Of a DNA stretch of 64,000 bases, positions 48,816 to 57,420 are shown piece after piece. The position numbers and the translations under genes were made by a program. The notes beneath the pieces were generated by a model that was not told the origin of the DNA, made no database searches, and worked only from the letters and a program-made list of their open reading frames with translations. Origin of the DNA: Elusimicrobiota bacterium. Its GTDB lineage: Bacteria > Elusimicrobiota > Elusimicrobia > 2-02-FULL-39-32. Positions within the stretch are counted from its first letter, which is position 1. Every line of letters starts with the position of its first letter. Location of the stretch: positions 1 to 64,000 of the forward strand of contig JAKFYJ010000015.1 of NCBI GenBank assembly GCA_021730935.1, read 5' to 3'.

Positions 48816-48855
48816 TAATTCTATCATATCAGGATCGTCCAATTGAACGTCCAGG

Positions 48856-48884
48856 TTGAAAAAATGGCTTTGTGCTGTTAAGAT
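48856..48884 (+). promoter_or_regulatory. Possible sigma70-type promoter for the 48891 gene
   Basis: TTGAAA, 17-nt spacer, TAAGAT; 6 nt between -10 and ATG. Confidence 0.4.
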
Positions 48885-48890
48885 TTCCGG

Positions 48891-51323
48891 ATGAGAAAGT
48901 TGTGGATCGGCCTGCTCCTAATTTTTGCCGGCGCCCTGTTTGTGGGGTATCGGCTGAACAGAGAATGGACCGCTCACCCAGCTCCTCTTGCGCGAACCCC
49001 GCTGCAGGAAGACATTTTTCAAAATCCGCCCTTGGAACCGGAACTGGAAGCGTTTATTCCGGACGGAGCGGTTGCTCTCATCGGAGTCAGGGGACTGAAA
49101 GGCCTTTTGGGCCGATTTTCCTCGACAAATCTTTATATCCATTATGAACAATCCATTTCCAGCGCTGTCCGGAAAGCAGAAGAAACATACGGCGCAAAAA
49201 ACTTATCGAAACGCTATCTGTCCGACACGTCTTCCATTGAAACGATCATTGGAGAAAGCATGGTTGTCGCTTTCTATCCCAAACCTTCCAAAATCATCCC
49301 CGCAGCTTATACAGGCCTCCCCGGAACACAAGATCCCATGCCGGGGTCCGCATACAAACCCGACCCTATTCTGCTCATTTCAAAAACCCAGCCGCAGGCA
49401 GAAAAACAAATTGAAGAATGGGTCAAACCTTATGCCGCCCTGTTGAGCAGACAGGGTTATGGAAGAAATTTCATCCAATCCCTTAACAAATATGTTTTCT
49501 GGGCATTTCTGACGAAAGGGAAATCCCGATGGATCTTTGTCGGAAATACCCTCGATACCGTCAAGAAGGCCCTCGACTTGGCAACGGCTCAATCTGACAA
49601 GAAACCGCTTTCCGAAGGGGAATGGGTGAAGAAGTCGTTTAAAAAACTTCCCAAAGACGCGTTTGGCTATGTCCTCCTTAATCTCAACGGCATTCCTGGA
49701 GCGAGAAACAAAATGTCCTATTTTCCAATTGTCCCCGATTGGTATTGCCAGAGTTTGACCTGGAAGGATGGAGTGGAAGTTCATGGCTTTTTGAACTCAA
49801 ACCCGGAACTGGAGAATTCAGCCTTCGGACCTTTGACCAAGATCGGACCTTCGGATTATCCGATTCTTCGCCTGATCCCAGACCCAACCCTTGCGGTGAC
49901 CGCCACGAATTCTCTCACGCCGGAAGCCGCCGAAAACATTCTGGACGATCTTCTGCTCAGAGGCGCCTTATTGCCCAAGAAACTGTCCGAATCTATCGGT
50001 AAATGGAAAAAGGATATCGCGGGCCAAGCCTGTGAACAAGCTTATGCCGCCTATAATGGGTTTCAAAAATCAGGTTCGGAATATCTCCCGGATGTATTTG
50101 GCGCAGTCCAGATTGCGTCTCAACTTAAAGTTCAGGCCGCCCTGGAGATCGCCAGGAAACTGCTGGACTCCAAGGATTCTGACGCCTCTCTGGAAAAGAA
50201 ACTGCTGGAAGGTTACGGCTCTTATTTCACCCTGACTTACAAAGACCCCGCCGGCAGGGGAAAAAAAATATTCATGGCTCAAAATGGGAATTATCTCCTC
50301 TTCGCTTCAAACGAGAACCGGATCAAAAGTCTCTTGATCAAGGGGACCCATTCTTCCCAATCAATTTACGCCATTGCCGCGAATTTGCCGGCGCAAGGCA
50401 ATGCGACGATTTTTTATGATATCCGGGGATTGTATGAAAATTGGATCCAGGTGGGCATCGAAGAAGCCGCACTGAAAACCGGGAACCCCTGGCTCATGAA
50501 GTATCGGGAATCCTTGATGGCCTGGCTGGAATTTTTCTCCGGATTCAAAGGCGGGACCACAATCCTTTCAAATACGCAAAAAGGACTCAGCATCCGATCC
50601 TTTTATCCATACCAGGACTACACCTACGAACAGTGGGAACAGAAATTATTTAATTTTAAGCCTCGGATGCGGGAGTGGACTTTGGCCGGGATCCAGTCCA
50701 GGATTCTTTACGACACATATATGATCCAGTATACCGTGAACTCCGCGATCCAAAACTATAAAAAGAGAGCTCATAAAAACCCGCCGACCCTGCGTTCCCT
50801 GGTTCCAAAATATTTGAGCGCCATTCCGGAAAACCCATTAAGCGAAACTCAAACTGTCCATTCCACTCTCGACGGAAAAGGCGGCTGGTACTATAACCCG
50901 ATCACCGGCACAGCCGTGCTCAATTTTTCGAACGTAAAGCTTTTTCCGGGATATCTCGCGCCTGCAGGCAACGCGGCTTCTGAAAAAAATGAAGATTCCG
51001 GCAAATACGATGTCAAAGCTTTCAGTTATCCGTCCTACATGGACAAAGAAGAAACCACGCGCAAAAACCTGCTTTCCCTGAGAGACGCCCTGTTGCTTTT
51101 TAGCGATGATCACAACGGCGATGTTCCGGAAAAGATAAAAGACTTGGTCCCGAAATATATTAAAAGCATCCCCATCGCTTCTCTCGAAAACCACCCAAAC
51201 TCCAACAAAATTTCTTCAACATTGGACGACAAGGGCGGGTGGTATTACCTGCCAAATAAGGCCATGATCAAAATTAACTGCACTCACAGCGACCATGAGG
51301 GATCACCTTATTATAACTGGTAA
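48891..51323 (+). CDS. Hypothetical anchored protein (DUF3352-like) with two pseudopilin-like C-terminal modules
   Basis: N-terminal TM; two repeats of LVPKYLSAIP...STLDGKGGWYYNP. Confidence 0.75.
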   Translation: MRKLWIGLLLIFAGALFVGYRLNREWTAHPAPLARTPLQEDIFQNPPLEPELEAFIPDGAVALIGVRGLKGLLGRFSSTNLYIHYEQSISSAVRKAEETYGAKNLSKRYLSDTSSIETIIGESMVVAFYPKPSKIIPAAYTGLPGTQDPMPGSAYKPDPILLISKTQPQAEKQIEEWVKPYAALLSRQGYGRNFIQSLNKYVFWAFLTKGKSRWIFVGNTLDTVKKALDLATAQSDKKPLSEGEWVKKSFKKLPKDAFGYVLLNLNGIPGARNKMSYFPIVPDWYCQSLTWKDGVEVHGFLNSNPELENSAFGPLTKIGPSDYPILRLIPDPTLAVTATNSLTPEAAENILDDLLLRGALLPKKLSESIGKWKKDIAGQACEQAYAAYNGFQKSGSEYLPDVFGAVQIASQLKVQAALEIARKLLDSKDSDASLEKKLLEGYGSYFTLTYKDPAGRGKKIFMAQNGNYLLFASNENRIKSLLIKGTHSSQSIYAIAANLPAQGNATIFYDIRGLYENWIQVGIEEAALKTGNPWLMKYRESLMAWLEFFSGFKGGTTILSNTQKGLSIRSFYPYQDYTYEQWEQKLFNFKPRMREWTLAGIQSRILYDTYMIQYTVNSAIQNYKKRAHKNPPTLRSLVPKYLSAIPENPLSETQTVHSTLDGKGGWYYNPITGTAVLNFSNVKLFPGYLAPAGNAASEKNEDSGKYDVKAFSYPSYMDKEETTRKNLLSLRDALLLFSDDHNGDVPEKIKDLVPKYIKSIPIASLENHPNSNKISSTLDDKGGWYYLPNKAMIKINCTHSDHEGSPYYNW

Positions 51324-51357
51324 ACTTAAAGCCCCTTAAAAATTGTAAAATATAAAG

Positions 51358-51699
51358 ATGCGTTGGCTCTTGCGCTCCAAAATACACAAAGCGACCGTCA
51401 CCGAGTCCCGGCTGGACTATATCGGAAGCATCACGATTGACGGAGATTTGATCAAGAAAGCAGGGTTCTGGCCCGGAGAAAAAGTCCTGATCGCGTCTAA
51501 CACGACAGGAAAACGGCTGGAGACTTATGTTTTGGTGGGGCCCAAAGGGTCCGGAGTGATCTGCATGAACGGGGCCGCGGCGCACATCGTCAAGGTGGGC
51601 GAGGAAATCATCGTGATGGGGTTTGAACTTTCAAACAAGCCGGTCAAATCGAAAAATGTTCTGGTGGACAGAAAAAATAAATTTAAACGATATTTGTAG
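51358..51699 (+). CDS. panD: Aspartate 1-decarboxylase
   Basis: LRSKIHKATVTESRLDYIGSITIDGDLIKKAG; GSGVICMNGAAAH. Confidence 0.96.
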   Translation: MRWLLRSKIHKATVTESRLDYIGSITIDGDLIKKAGFWPGEKVLIASNTTGKRLETYVLVGPKGSGVICMNGAAAHIVKVGEEIIVMGFELSNKPVKSKNVLVDRKNKFKRYL

Positions 51700-51719
51700 G
51701 GGCGATTCATGAATCGCCC
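51700..51719. repeat. Perfect 20-bp palindrome GGGCGATTCATGAATCGCCC
   Basis: Self-complementary sequence between convergent panD and queF. Confidence 0.85.
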
Positions 51720-51727
51720 GCACGGCA

Positions 51728-52120
51728 TCAACCAGGATCCCTGCCGAATTTTGCCTCAATAATAGATTTGATCCCGCCTCTCGGCGTAAAATCTCCGCGA
51801 ATATAAGCCCACTTCGGTTTGCAAACTTTCACAAAATCCTTCAGGATTCGGTTGATCGCGTTTTCATAAAATATCCCCAGGTTCCTGTAAGCATGGATAT
51901 AAAGCTTGAATGATTTGAGTTCCACGCACCATTTTCCGGGACCATAAACCAGCGTCACATTCGCGAAATCCGGCTGGCCCGTTTTGGGGCACACCGAGGT
52001 GTATTCGGGGACGGCAAGGGTGATTTTATAGTCGGGGAACTGGTTGGGGAAAATGTCCATCTCGGGCAGTTTCACGTCCAGGCCGGTGCGGGAAAATTTT
52101 TGTTTTTCTTGCGGGGTCAT
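51728..52120 (-). CDS. queF: NADPH-dependent 7-cyano-7-deazaguanine reductase
   Basis: PEYTSVCPKTGQPDFANVTLVYGPGKWCVELKSFKLYIHAYRN; start ATG 52120 overlaps the WD40 stop (ATGA). Confidence 0.96.
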   Translation of the reverse strand: MTPQEKQKFSRTGLDVKLPEMDIFPNQFPDYKITLAVPEYTSVCPKTGQPDFANVTLVYGPGKWCVELKSFKLYIHAYRNLGIFYENAINRILKDFVKVCKPKWAYIRGDFTPRGGIKSIIEAKFGRDPG

Positions 52121-53136
52121 TTTTTCTTCGAGGGAACCGGGATGACGGCGGGTTTGGCTTTCGGCGTCCATTTGGAAACGTCCCACACCTTGATGGTTTT
52201 GTCGGCGCTTCCGGAAACCAGCCACTTCTTGTCCGGGCTGAACGCGAGAGAAAGCACGGCGCCCCGGTGCCCTGAAATTGAGGCCGCCTCTTTGCCGCGC
52301 GCAAAATCCCACACATGAAACGCCGTGTCGTTGAACCGATAGGGAGTGCCGTCTTTGACGACGGTCCCGGCATACGCCAGAAATCTTCCGTCCACAGAAA
52401 ACGCGAGCGCCGAAACCACCAGGTCTCCGGTCTTGATCACACTCATCTGCTTGAAAGCTCTCGGATCCCAAATTCGGAGCGTCCGGTCCTCGCTTCCCGT
52501 CGCCAGCATGGACCCATTGGGACTGAACGCGATGGAGCGGATGGCATTTTTGTGGCCGATCAAAACATTGGCGATGCCGAGGTCGTTCTGGTCAATGATT
52601 TTTATCCTGTTGTCCGGACCCGTGAGAGCCGCAAGCCGCCTGTCGTTTGAGAAAGCCACCGCGTTTCCATCGAAAGTTTTGGCGGGAGTATAATTCTTTC
52701 CTTCAAGGAAGCGGACCTCTTTGTCGTTCAAGACTGCGGCCATCGTTTTCCCCGCGGGTGCCTGGGCCAGGGCGCTCACTTTGCCCTCTGCCGCGATCCT
52801 CTCTTCAATCGTATAATCCGTCGCGCTCCGGATGAGGATGGTTTGATCGTCCCCTCCGGAAACCAAAGTCTTTCCATCGGGAGAAAAAAAGATGGAGTTG
52901 ACGGAATCCGAATGGTCCTTCCAGGTCCGCATGGAATGAAAGTCTTTCGTGCTCCAGAGGTTGATGGTCCCGTTTTGCCCGGCGGAAACCAGCACTTTGG
53001 AATCAGAACTGAACGCAAGGGAATAGACGCCGCCCGGGTGCCCCGAAAGCGTGGCCGCGGGAACGATCTTGTCTTCGGCGTTCACGGCCGGGGCAACGGA
53101 AATTGCCAATAAAGATAACAATAAATATTTTTTCAT
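52117..53136 (-). CDS. Secreted WD40-repeat protein
   Basis: Signal peptide MKKYLLLSLLAISVAPAVNA; repeated GH...SIAFSPNGSMLATGSEDRTLRIWD units. Confidence 0.92.
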   Translation of the reverse strand: MKKYLLLSLLAISVAPAVNAEDKIVPAATLSGHPGGVYSLAFSSDSKVLVSAGQNGTINLWSTKDFHSMRTWKDHSDSVNSIFFSPDGKTLVSGGDDQTILIRSATDYTIEERIAAEGKVSALAQAPAGKTMAAVLNDKEVRFLEGKNYTPAKTFDGNAVAFSNDRRLAALTGPDNRIKIIDQNDLGIANVLIGHKNAIRSIAFSPNGSMLATGSEDRTLRIWDPRAFKQMSVIKTGDLVVSALAFSVDGRFLAYAGTVVKDGTPYRFNDTAFHVWDFARGKEAASISGHRGAVLSLAFSPDKKWLVSGSADKTIKVWDVSKWTPKAKPAVIPVPSKKK

Positions 53137-53137
53137 T

Positions 53138-53809
53138 TCAGTCCAGAAGCGGATCCAAAAATCCGGCTTCTTCAAATCCTTTTTGTCTGAGCAGACAGCT
53201 GTCGCATTTCCCGCAGGGCGAAGCGCCCCCGGAATAGCACGACCAAGTGTATTGATACGGCACTTTGAGTTTTGTCCCGAGCCGAATGATCCCGGCTTTT
53301 GTGAGATGGATCAGCGGCGCCGAAATTTTTATGCCATTTCCCTCGGTCCCGCGCCGGGTTCCGAGCGCGGCCGCTTTCTCCATCGCGCGCATATAATCCG
53401 GCCGGCAATCGGGATATCCGCTGTAATCCACCGCGTTCGCCCCGATCACGATCCGCTCCGCTCCGATCGCGTCCGCGCACGACAATGCGAAACTCAGAAA
53501 AATCGTGTTTCTCGCGGGAACATAAGTCGAAGGAATTTTTCCGCGGGACATTTCCTTCACGCTCCGTTCCTTCGGCAAGGCCGTTTTTTTGTCCAAAAGA
53601 GCGCTGCCGCCCCACGGGAGCCGGATCTTCACAATCTGGCGGCTGGAACCGGAAATTTTGGCGATCTTCAAAGCGCTCGAAATTTCTTTTTTATGCCTCT
53701 GACCGTAATCAAAGAGGAGACAATGCGTCTGAAATCCTTTGGATGCGGCCCAAAAAAGCGCCGTGGCGCTGTCCAAGCCTCCCGATAACAAAACCACGGC
53801 CGTCTTCAT
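53138..53809 (-). CDS. queC: 7-cyano-7-deazaguanine synthase
   Basis: MKTAVVLLSGGLDSATALFWA; FDYGQRHKKE; CYSGGASPCGKCDSCLLRQKGF. Confidence 0.95.
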   Translation of the reverse strand: MKTAVVLLSGGLDSATALFWAASKGFQTHCLLFDYGQRHKKEISSALKIAKISGSSRQIVKIRLPWGGSALLDKKTALPKERSVKEMSRGKIPSTYVPARNTIFLSFALSCADAIGAERIVIGANAVDYSGYPDCRPDYMRAMEKAAALGTRRGTEGNGIKISAPLIHLTKAGIIRLGTKLKVPYQYTWSCYSGGASPCGKCDSCLLRQKGFEEAGFLDPLLD

Positions 53810-53849
53810 GTTAGCGTAATAGAATATCATAATTTGATAGAATGCCGCC

Positions 53850-54881
53850 ATGCCTCCGCAACTTTCGGACTTCGATTTTGAGCTCCCGCAGGAACTGATC
53901 GCCCAGGAAGGGCTCGCCGAGCGGGACTCCGCGCGCATGATGGTGCTCAGGCCTTCGGGAGCGTTCGAACATCAACAGGTCCGCGATTTGCCGTCGATCT
54001 GGAAATCCGGCGACCTGGTGGTGAGAAACGATACCCGCGTTGCCCGCGCGCGGCTTTTCGGGAAAAAAGACACGGGCCGCAAAGTGGATTGCCTGATCGT
54101 CTCAGATTCCGTTCAGCCGGAAGAAAAAGAAGCGCTCTTGCGGGGCAAAGCGTTCGGCCAGGGGTCCACCATCGCGTTTCAAACGCCCGGAGGAAAAACA
54201 TTCTCGGCGGAAGTGATGGAATGGCTGGGCGGGTCAAAATATCGGCTCCGTTTTTCGGACCCCGCGATGATCCAGGAATGCGCGAAACTCCCGATCCCGC
54301 CTTATATAAAAAAGCCGCTGGAGAGCGAAGAAAGATATCAGACCGTTTATTCAAAGCTCGAAGGATCCCTCGCCGCGCCCACTGCGGGCCTCCATTTCAC
54401 GCCGGAGCTGATCCAAAAGCTGGAAGGGCAGGGAGTGGAGTTCGCCTCCGTGACCCTCCATGTGGGGATCGGGACTTTCGCGCCCATCCGGGAACAAAAC
54501 CTTGAGCTTGTGAAACTTCACGCGGAACATTTTTCCGTGACGGAGGAAACGGCGGAGCGGATCAATCTCGCGATCCGGGAAGGACGGAGAATTTTCGCGG
54601 TCGGAACCACTTCGGTCCGGTGCCTGGAATCCGCCATGGACGGCGAAATGGGCAGGATGAAAGCCTCAAGCGGATGGACGGAAATATTTATTTATCCGGG
54701 ATATGTTTTCAAGACGCCTTTGGCGGGGATGATGACCAACTTCCATTTGCCCGAATCGAGCCTGCTCTGCCTCACGGGAGCTTTCATCGGCAGGGAACGG
54801 CTCCTCTCGGCCTATGCGGAAGCCATAAAAGAGAAATACCGATTTTATAGTTTGGGCGATTCGATGCTGATACTTAAATGA
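53850..54881 (+). CDS. queA: tRNA preQ1(34) S-adenosylmethionine ribosyltransferase-isomerase
   Basis: FDFELPQELIAQEGLAERDSARMMVL; GLHFTPELI; TLHVGIGTFAPI; TNFHLPESSLL. Confidence 0.97.
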   Translation: MPPQLSDFDFELPQELIAQEGLAERDSARMMVLRPSGAFEHQQVRDLPSIWKSGDLVVRNDTRVARARLFGKKDTGRKVDCLIVSDSVQPEEKEALLRGKAFGQGSTIAFQTPGGKTFSAEVMEWLGGSKYRLRFSDPAMIQECAKLPIPPYIKKPLESEERYQTVYSKLEGSLAAPTAGLHFTPELIQKLEGQGVEFASVTLHVGIGTFAPIREQNLELVKLHAEHFSVTEETAERINLAIREGRRIFAVGTTSVRCLESAMDGEMGRMKASSGWTEIFIYPGYVFKTPLAGMMTNFHLPESSLLCLTGAFIGRERLLSAYAEAIKEKYRFYSLGDSMLILK

Positions 54882-56010
54882 TGGATTTTTCGGACTGCAG
54901 ATCGAAGACGCGGATTTTGCTCATGTTGACGACGACATCGATGTCCTGCTGGGGTTTGGCTGAATTCTGAGGTTCCATCCTGGCGATGATGCTGTTCTTG
55001 CCCGTGTTTAAATAAAGATATTTTTCAGCGCCCATGGGTTCCACGACTTCGACCGTCACTTTGGTCCAGGACCCTTCATGAATTTCCCCCGCGTAAAATA
55101 ACCGGTCATAAATGTCTTCGGGCCGGATTCCGAGAGTGACTTCTTTTCCGACATAAGGTTTCAATGTGGCTTCCATTTCTTTTTCTATTTTAAGCTGAAA
55201 GCTGTCGGGACGGTTGTCCGTGTCGGGCTCTTTGATCCAGAGGCTGGTCTTTCCGGCTTCTTTTCTTTCGGAGATGCGGACGGTGAGGAAATTCATCGGC
55301 GGAGAACCCACGAAGCCGGCGACGAAACGGTTGGCCGGGCGGTTATAGAGCTGAAGCGGCGGAGCGATCTGCTGGATCACGCCGTCTTTCATGACGCAAA
55401 TTTTGTCCCCCATGGTCATGGCTTCAACCTGGTCGTGCGTGACATAGATGATGGTGGTCTGGAGGCGGTCATGGAGTTTGGAGAGTTCGGCGCGCATCTG
55501 GACCCGGAGTTTGGCGTCCAGGTTTGAAAGGGGCTCATCGAAGAGAAAAACTTTGGGTTTGCGGACAATCGCTCTGCCGACCGCGACGCGCTGGCGCTGG
55601 CCTCCGGAAAGCTCCTTGGGTTTGCGCTCAAGCAGGTTTCCCATGTTGAGAATTTCAGCGGCTTCCTTGACGCGCATTTCAATCTCGCGCTTGGAATATT
55701 TCCTGAGCTTGAGTCCGAAAGCCATGTTTTCATAAACGGTCATGTGAGGATAAAGCGCGTAATTCTGGAACACCATGGCGATGTCGCGGTCTTTGGGAGG
55801 AACATCGTTCACCTTGCGGCCGCCGATCCAGATTTCTCCGTCGGAAACTTCTTCCAGGCCCGCCACCATTCGGAGCGTCGTGGATTTGCCGCAGCCGGAC
55901 GGACCCACCAGGATAAAAAATTCCTTGTCCACAATCTCCAATGAAACATTGGTGACGGCGGCGGTGCCGTTGTAACGCTTATATACGTTCTTTAGAATGA
56001 CTTCAGCCAT
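54874..56010 (-). CDS. UgpC/MalK-type ABC transporter ATP-binding protein
   Basis: VGPSGCGKSTTLRMVAGLEEVSDG; LSGGQRQRVAVGRAIVRKPKVFLFDEPLSNLDAKLR; TOBE-like C-terminus. Confidence 0.93.
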   Translation of the reverse strand: MAEVILKNVYKRYNGTAAVTNVSLEIVDKEFFILVGPSGCGKSTTLRMVAGLEEVSDGEIWIGGRKVNDVPPKDRDIAMVFQNYALYPHMTVYENMAFGLKLRKYSKREIEMRVKEAAEILNMGNLLERKPKELSGGQRQRVAVGRAIVRKPKVFLFDEPLSNLDAKLRVQMRAELSKLHDRLQTTIIYVTHDQVEAMTMGDKICVMKDGVIQQIAPPLQLYNRPANRFVAGFVGSPPMNFLTVRISERKEAGKTSLWIKEPDTDNRPDSFQLKIEKEMEATLKPYVGKEVTLGIRPEDIYDRLFYAGEIHEGSWTKVTVEVVEPMGAEKYLYLNTGKNSIIARMEPQNSAKPQQDIDVVVNMSKIRVFDLQSEKSII

Positions 56011-56067
56011 GGTTATATTTTTAGGGAATGATTAAGGTAGGATTGTATCAAATCACGGGGACAAAAA

Positions 56068-57420
56068 CTATTTCATCACGGCTTTCCATTCTTTCACCAT
56101 GTTCCTCCCGTTCTGTTTGGCCCAATAAAGAGCCGCGTCCGCCCGGCGGATCAGTTCGTTGGGCTGAAGGGAATCGGAAACATAATGGGAGATGCCGATG
56201 CTGACCGTGACGCGGATTTCCCCTTTCCTGCGCCCGATGCGGAGCGTCTTTGAAGAAGCTTCCTCTGAAAGGGCGAAAACGAGATGCTCGATCGCGTGAC
56301 GGACCTGCTCGGCGATCGCGCGGACTTCTTCGGGAGGCGCCAGGCCGATGAGGATCGCAAACTCTTCACCGCCGTAACGCGCGATGGTGACGCCCGGATG
56401 GAGCGTGTTCTTCAGGCATTCCGCCACGCTCCTCAGGACTTTGTCTCCGACGACATGCCCATAGGTGTCGTTGATCGATTTGAAATGGTCCAGGTCCAGG
56501 AGCAGGACGGAGAAAGAAGTTTCATAGCGCTTGGAGAAACTGATTTCGTCGTTCAGCCTCTCGAGGAACACGCCGCGCAGATAAAGGTTGGTGAGCCCGT
56601 CCCTGCGGCTCCGTTCCACCACCATGCGATAAAGATAGGTTTTGTGGAGACCCAGGCCCAGGAGCTGAGCGTAGAGCGAAACTTCGTCCAGAAAGTCTCC
56701 CGAGACGGGGCCTTCCACGAGGAGCGTGAGCAGCCCCTGAACTTCTCCGCCCCATTTCACGGAAGCATAAACCAGGTGAAGGTCATCGCTCTTCATCTGT
56801 TCTGACAAGTCCGAGTCCCCGGGCAGATTAAACGCCGACGCCCGATCAGTCAGATCGGGAACTTTTTTCAGAAGTTTGCTCCAATCTTCTTCCGTGACCC
56901 AGCCGCTCGAAAAGGAGGGAATCCACGAGCCCTTTTCGCCCTTCTCTTTTTCAAGGTTGGTTGAAAATGCCAGGCCCAGAACTCTGCGGGTGGATCCGAA
57001 AGTGGTGCTCAGATCCATCAGGACCGCTTTTTCGTCGGTGCGGGCCACGAGCGTTCTCGCGAAAGCATAACGCTTGGAAATCCGTTCCATTTCGTCCAGG
57101 ACTCTCTGGCGGATTCCGACCCACTTTTCCCTCTCAAATTTGCTCTGGCCCACCTGCTCTTTGAGCGCTCTTTCGCCGGAACGGTGCTGATCGGTCGCTT
57201 TTTTTACCTCATGCTTTAAAAGGCTCGGGAAAAAACCGGTCATCACGAACAGTCCGGCGTATAAAACTCCGACGATCTCGTGGCCGGCGAAATATCCGAG
57301 CGTGAGCACCGCAACCACGGACACGAAAAGAACGGGGAAATAAACCTTGAACCGGGCGCGCATCGCGTGGATCAGGAAATAAATGGAGAACAGAGGGAAA
57401 AGGGCGAAGAGGTTGGTCAT
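56068..57420 (-). CDS. GGDEF diguanylate cyclase with N-terminal TM segments
   Basis: DGLTNLYLRGVFLERL; LLLDLDHFKSINDTYGHVVGD; ARYGGEEFAIL. Confidence 0.92.
   Translation of the reverse strand: MTNLFALFPLFSIYFLIHAMRARFKVYFPVLFVSVVAVLTLGYFAGHEIVGVLYAGLFVMTGFFPSLLKHEVKKATDQHRSGERALKEQVGQSKFEREKWVGIRQRVLDEMERISKRYAFARTLVARTDEKAVLMDLSTTFGSTRRVLGLAFSTNLEKEKGEKGSWIPSFSSGWVTEEDWSKLLKKVPDLTDRASAFNLPGDSDLSEQMKSDDLHLVYASVKWGGEVQGLLTLLVEGPVSGDFLDEVSLYAQLLGLGLHKTYLYRMVVERSRRDGLTNLYLRGVFLERLNDEISFSKRYETSFSVLLLDLDHFKSINDTYGHVVGDKVLRSVAECLKNTLHPGVTIARYGGEEFAILIGLAPPEEVRAIAEQVRHAIEHLVFALSEEASSKTLRIGRRKGEIRVTVSIGISHYVSDSLQPNELIRRADAALYWAKQNGRNMVKEWKAVMK

Noticed and set aside
53810-53849. Possible preQ1 riboswitch between queC and queA
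   Set aside because: Only 40 bp between divergent starts and no preQ1 aptamer consensus visible.
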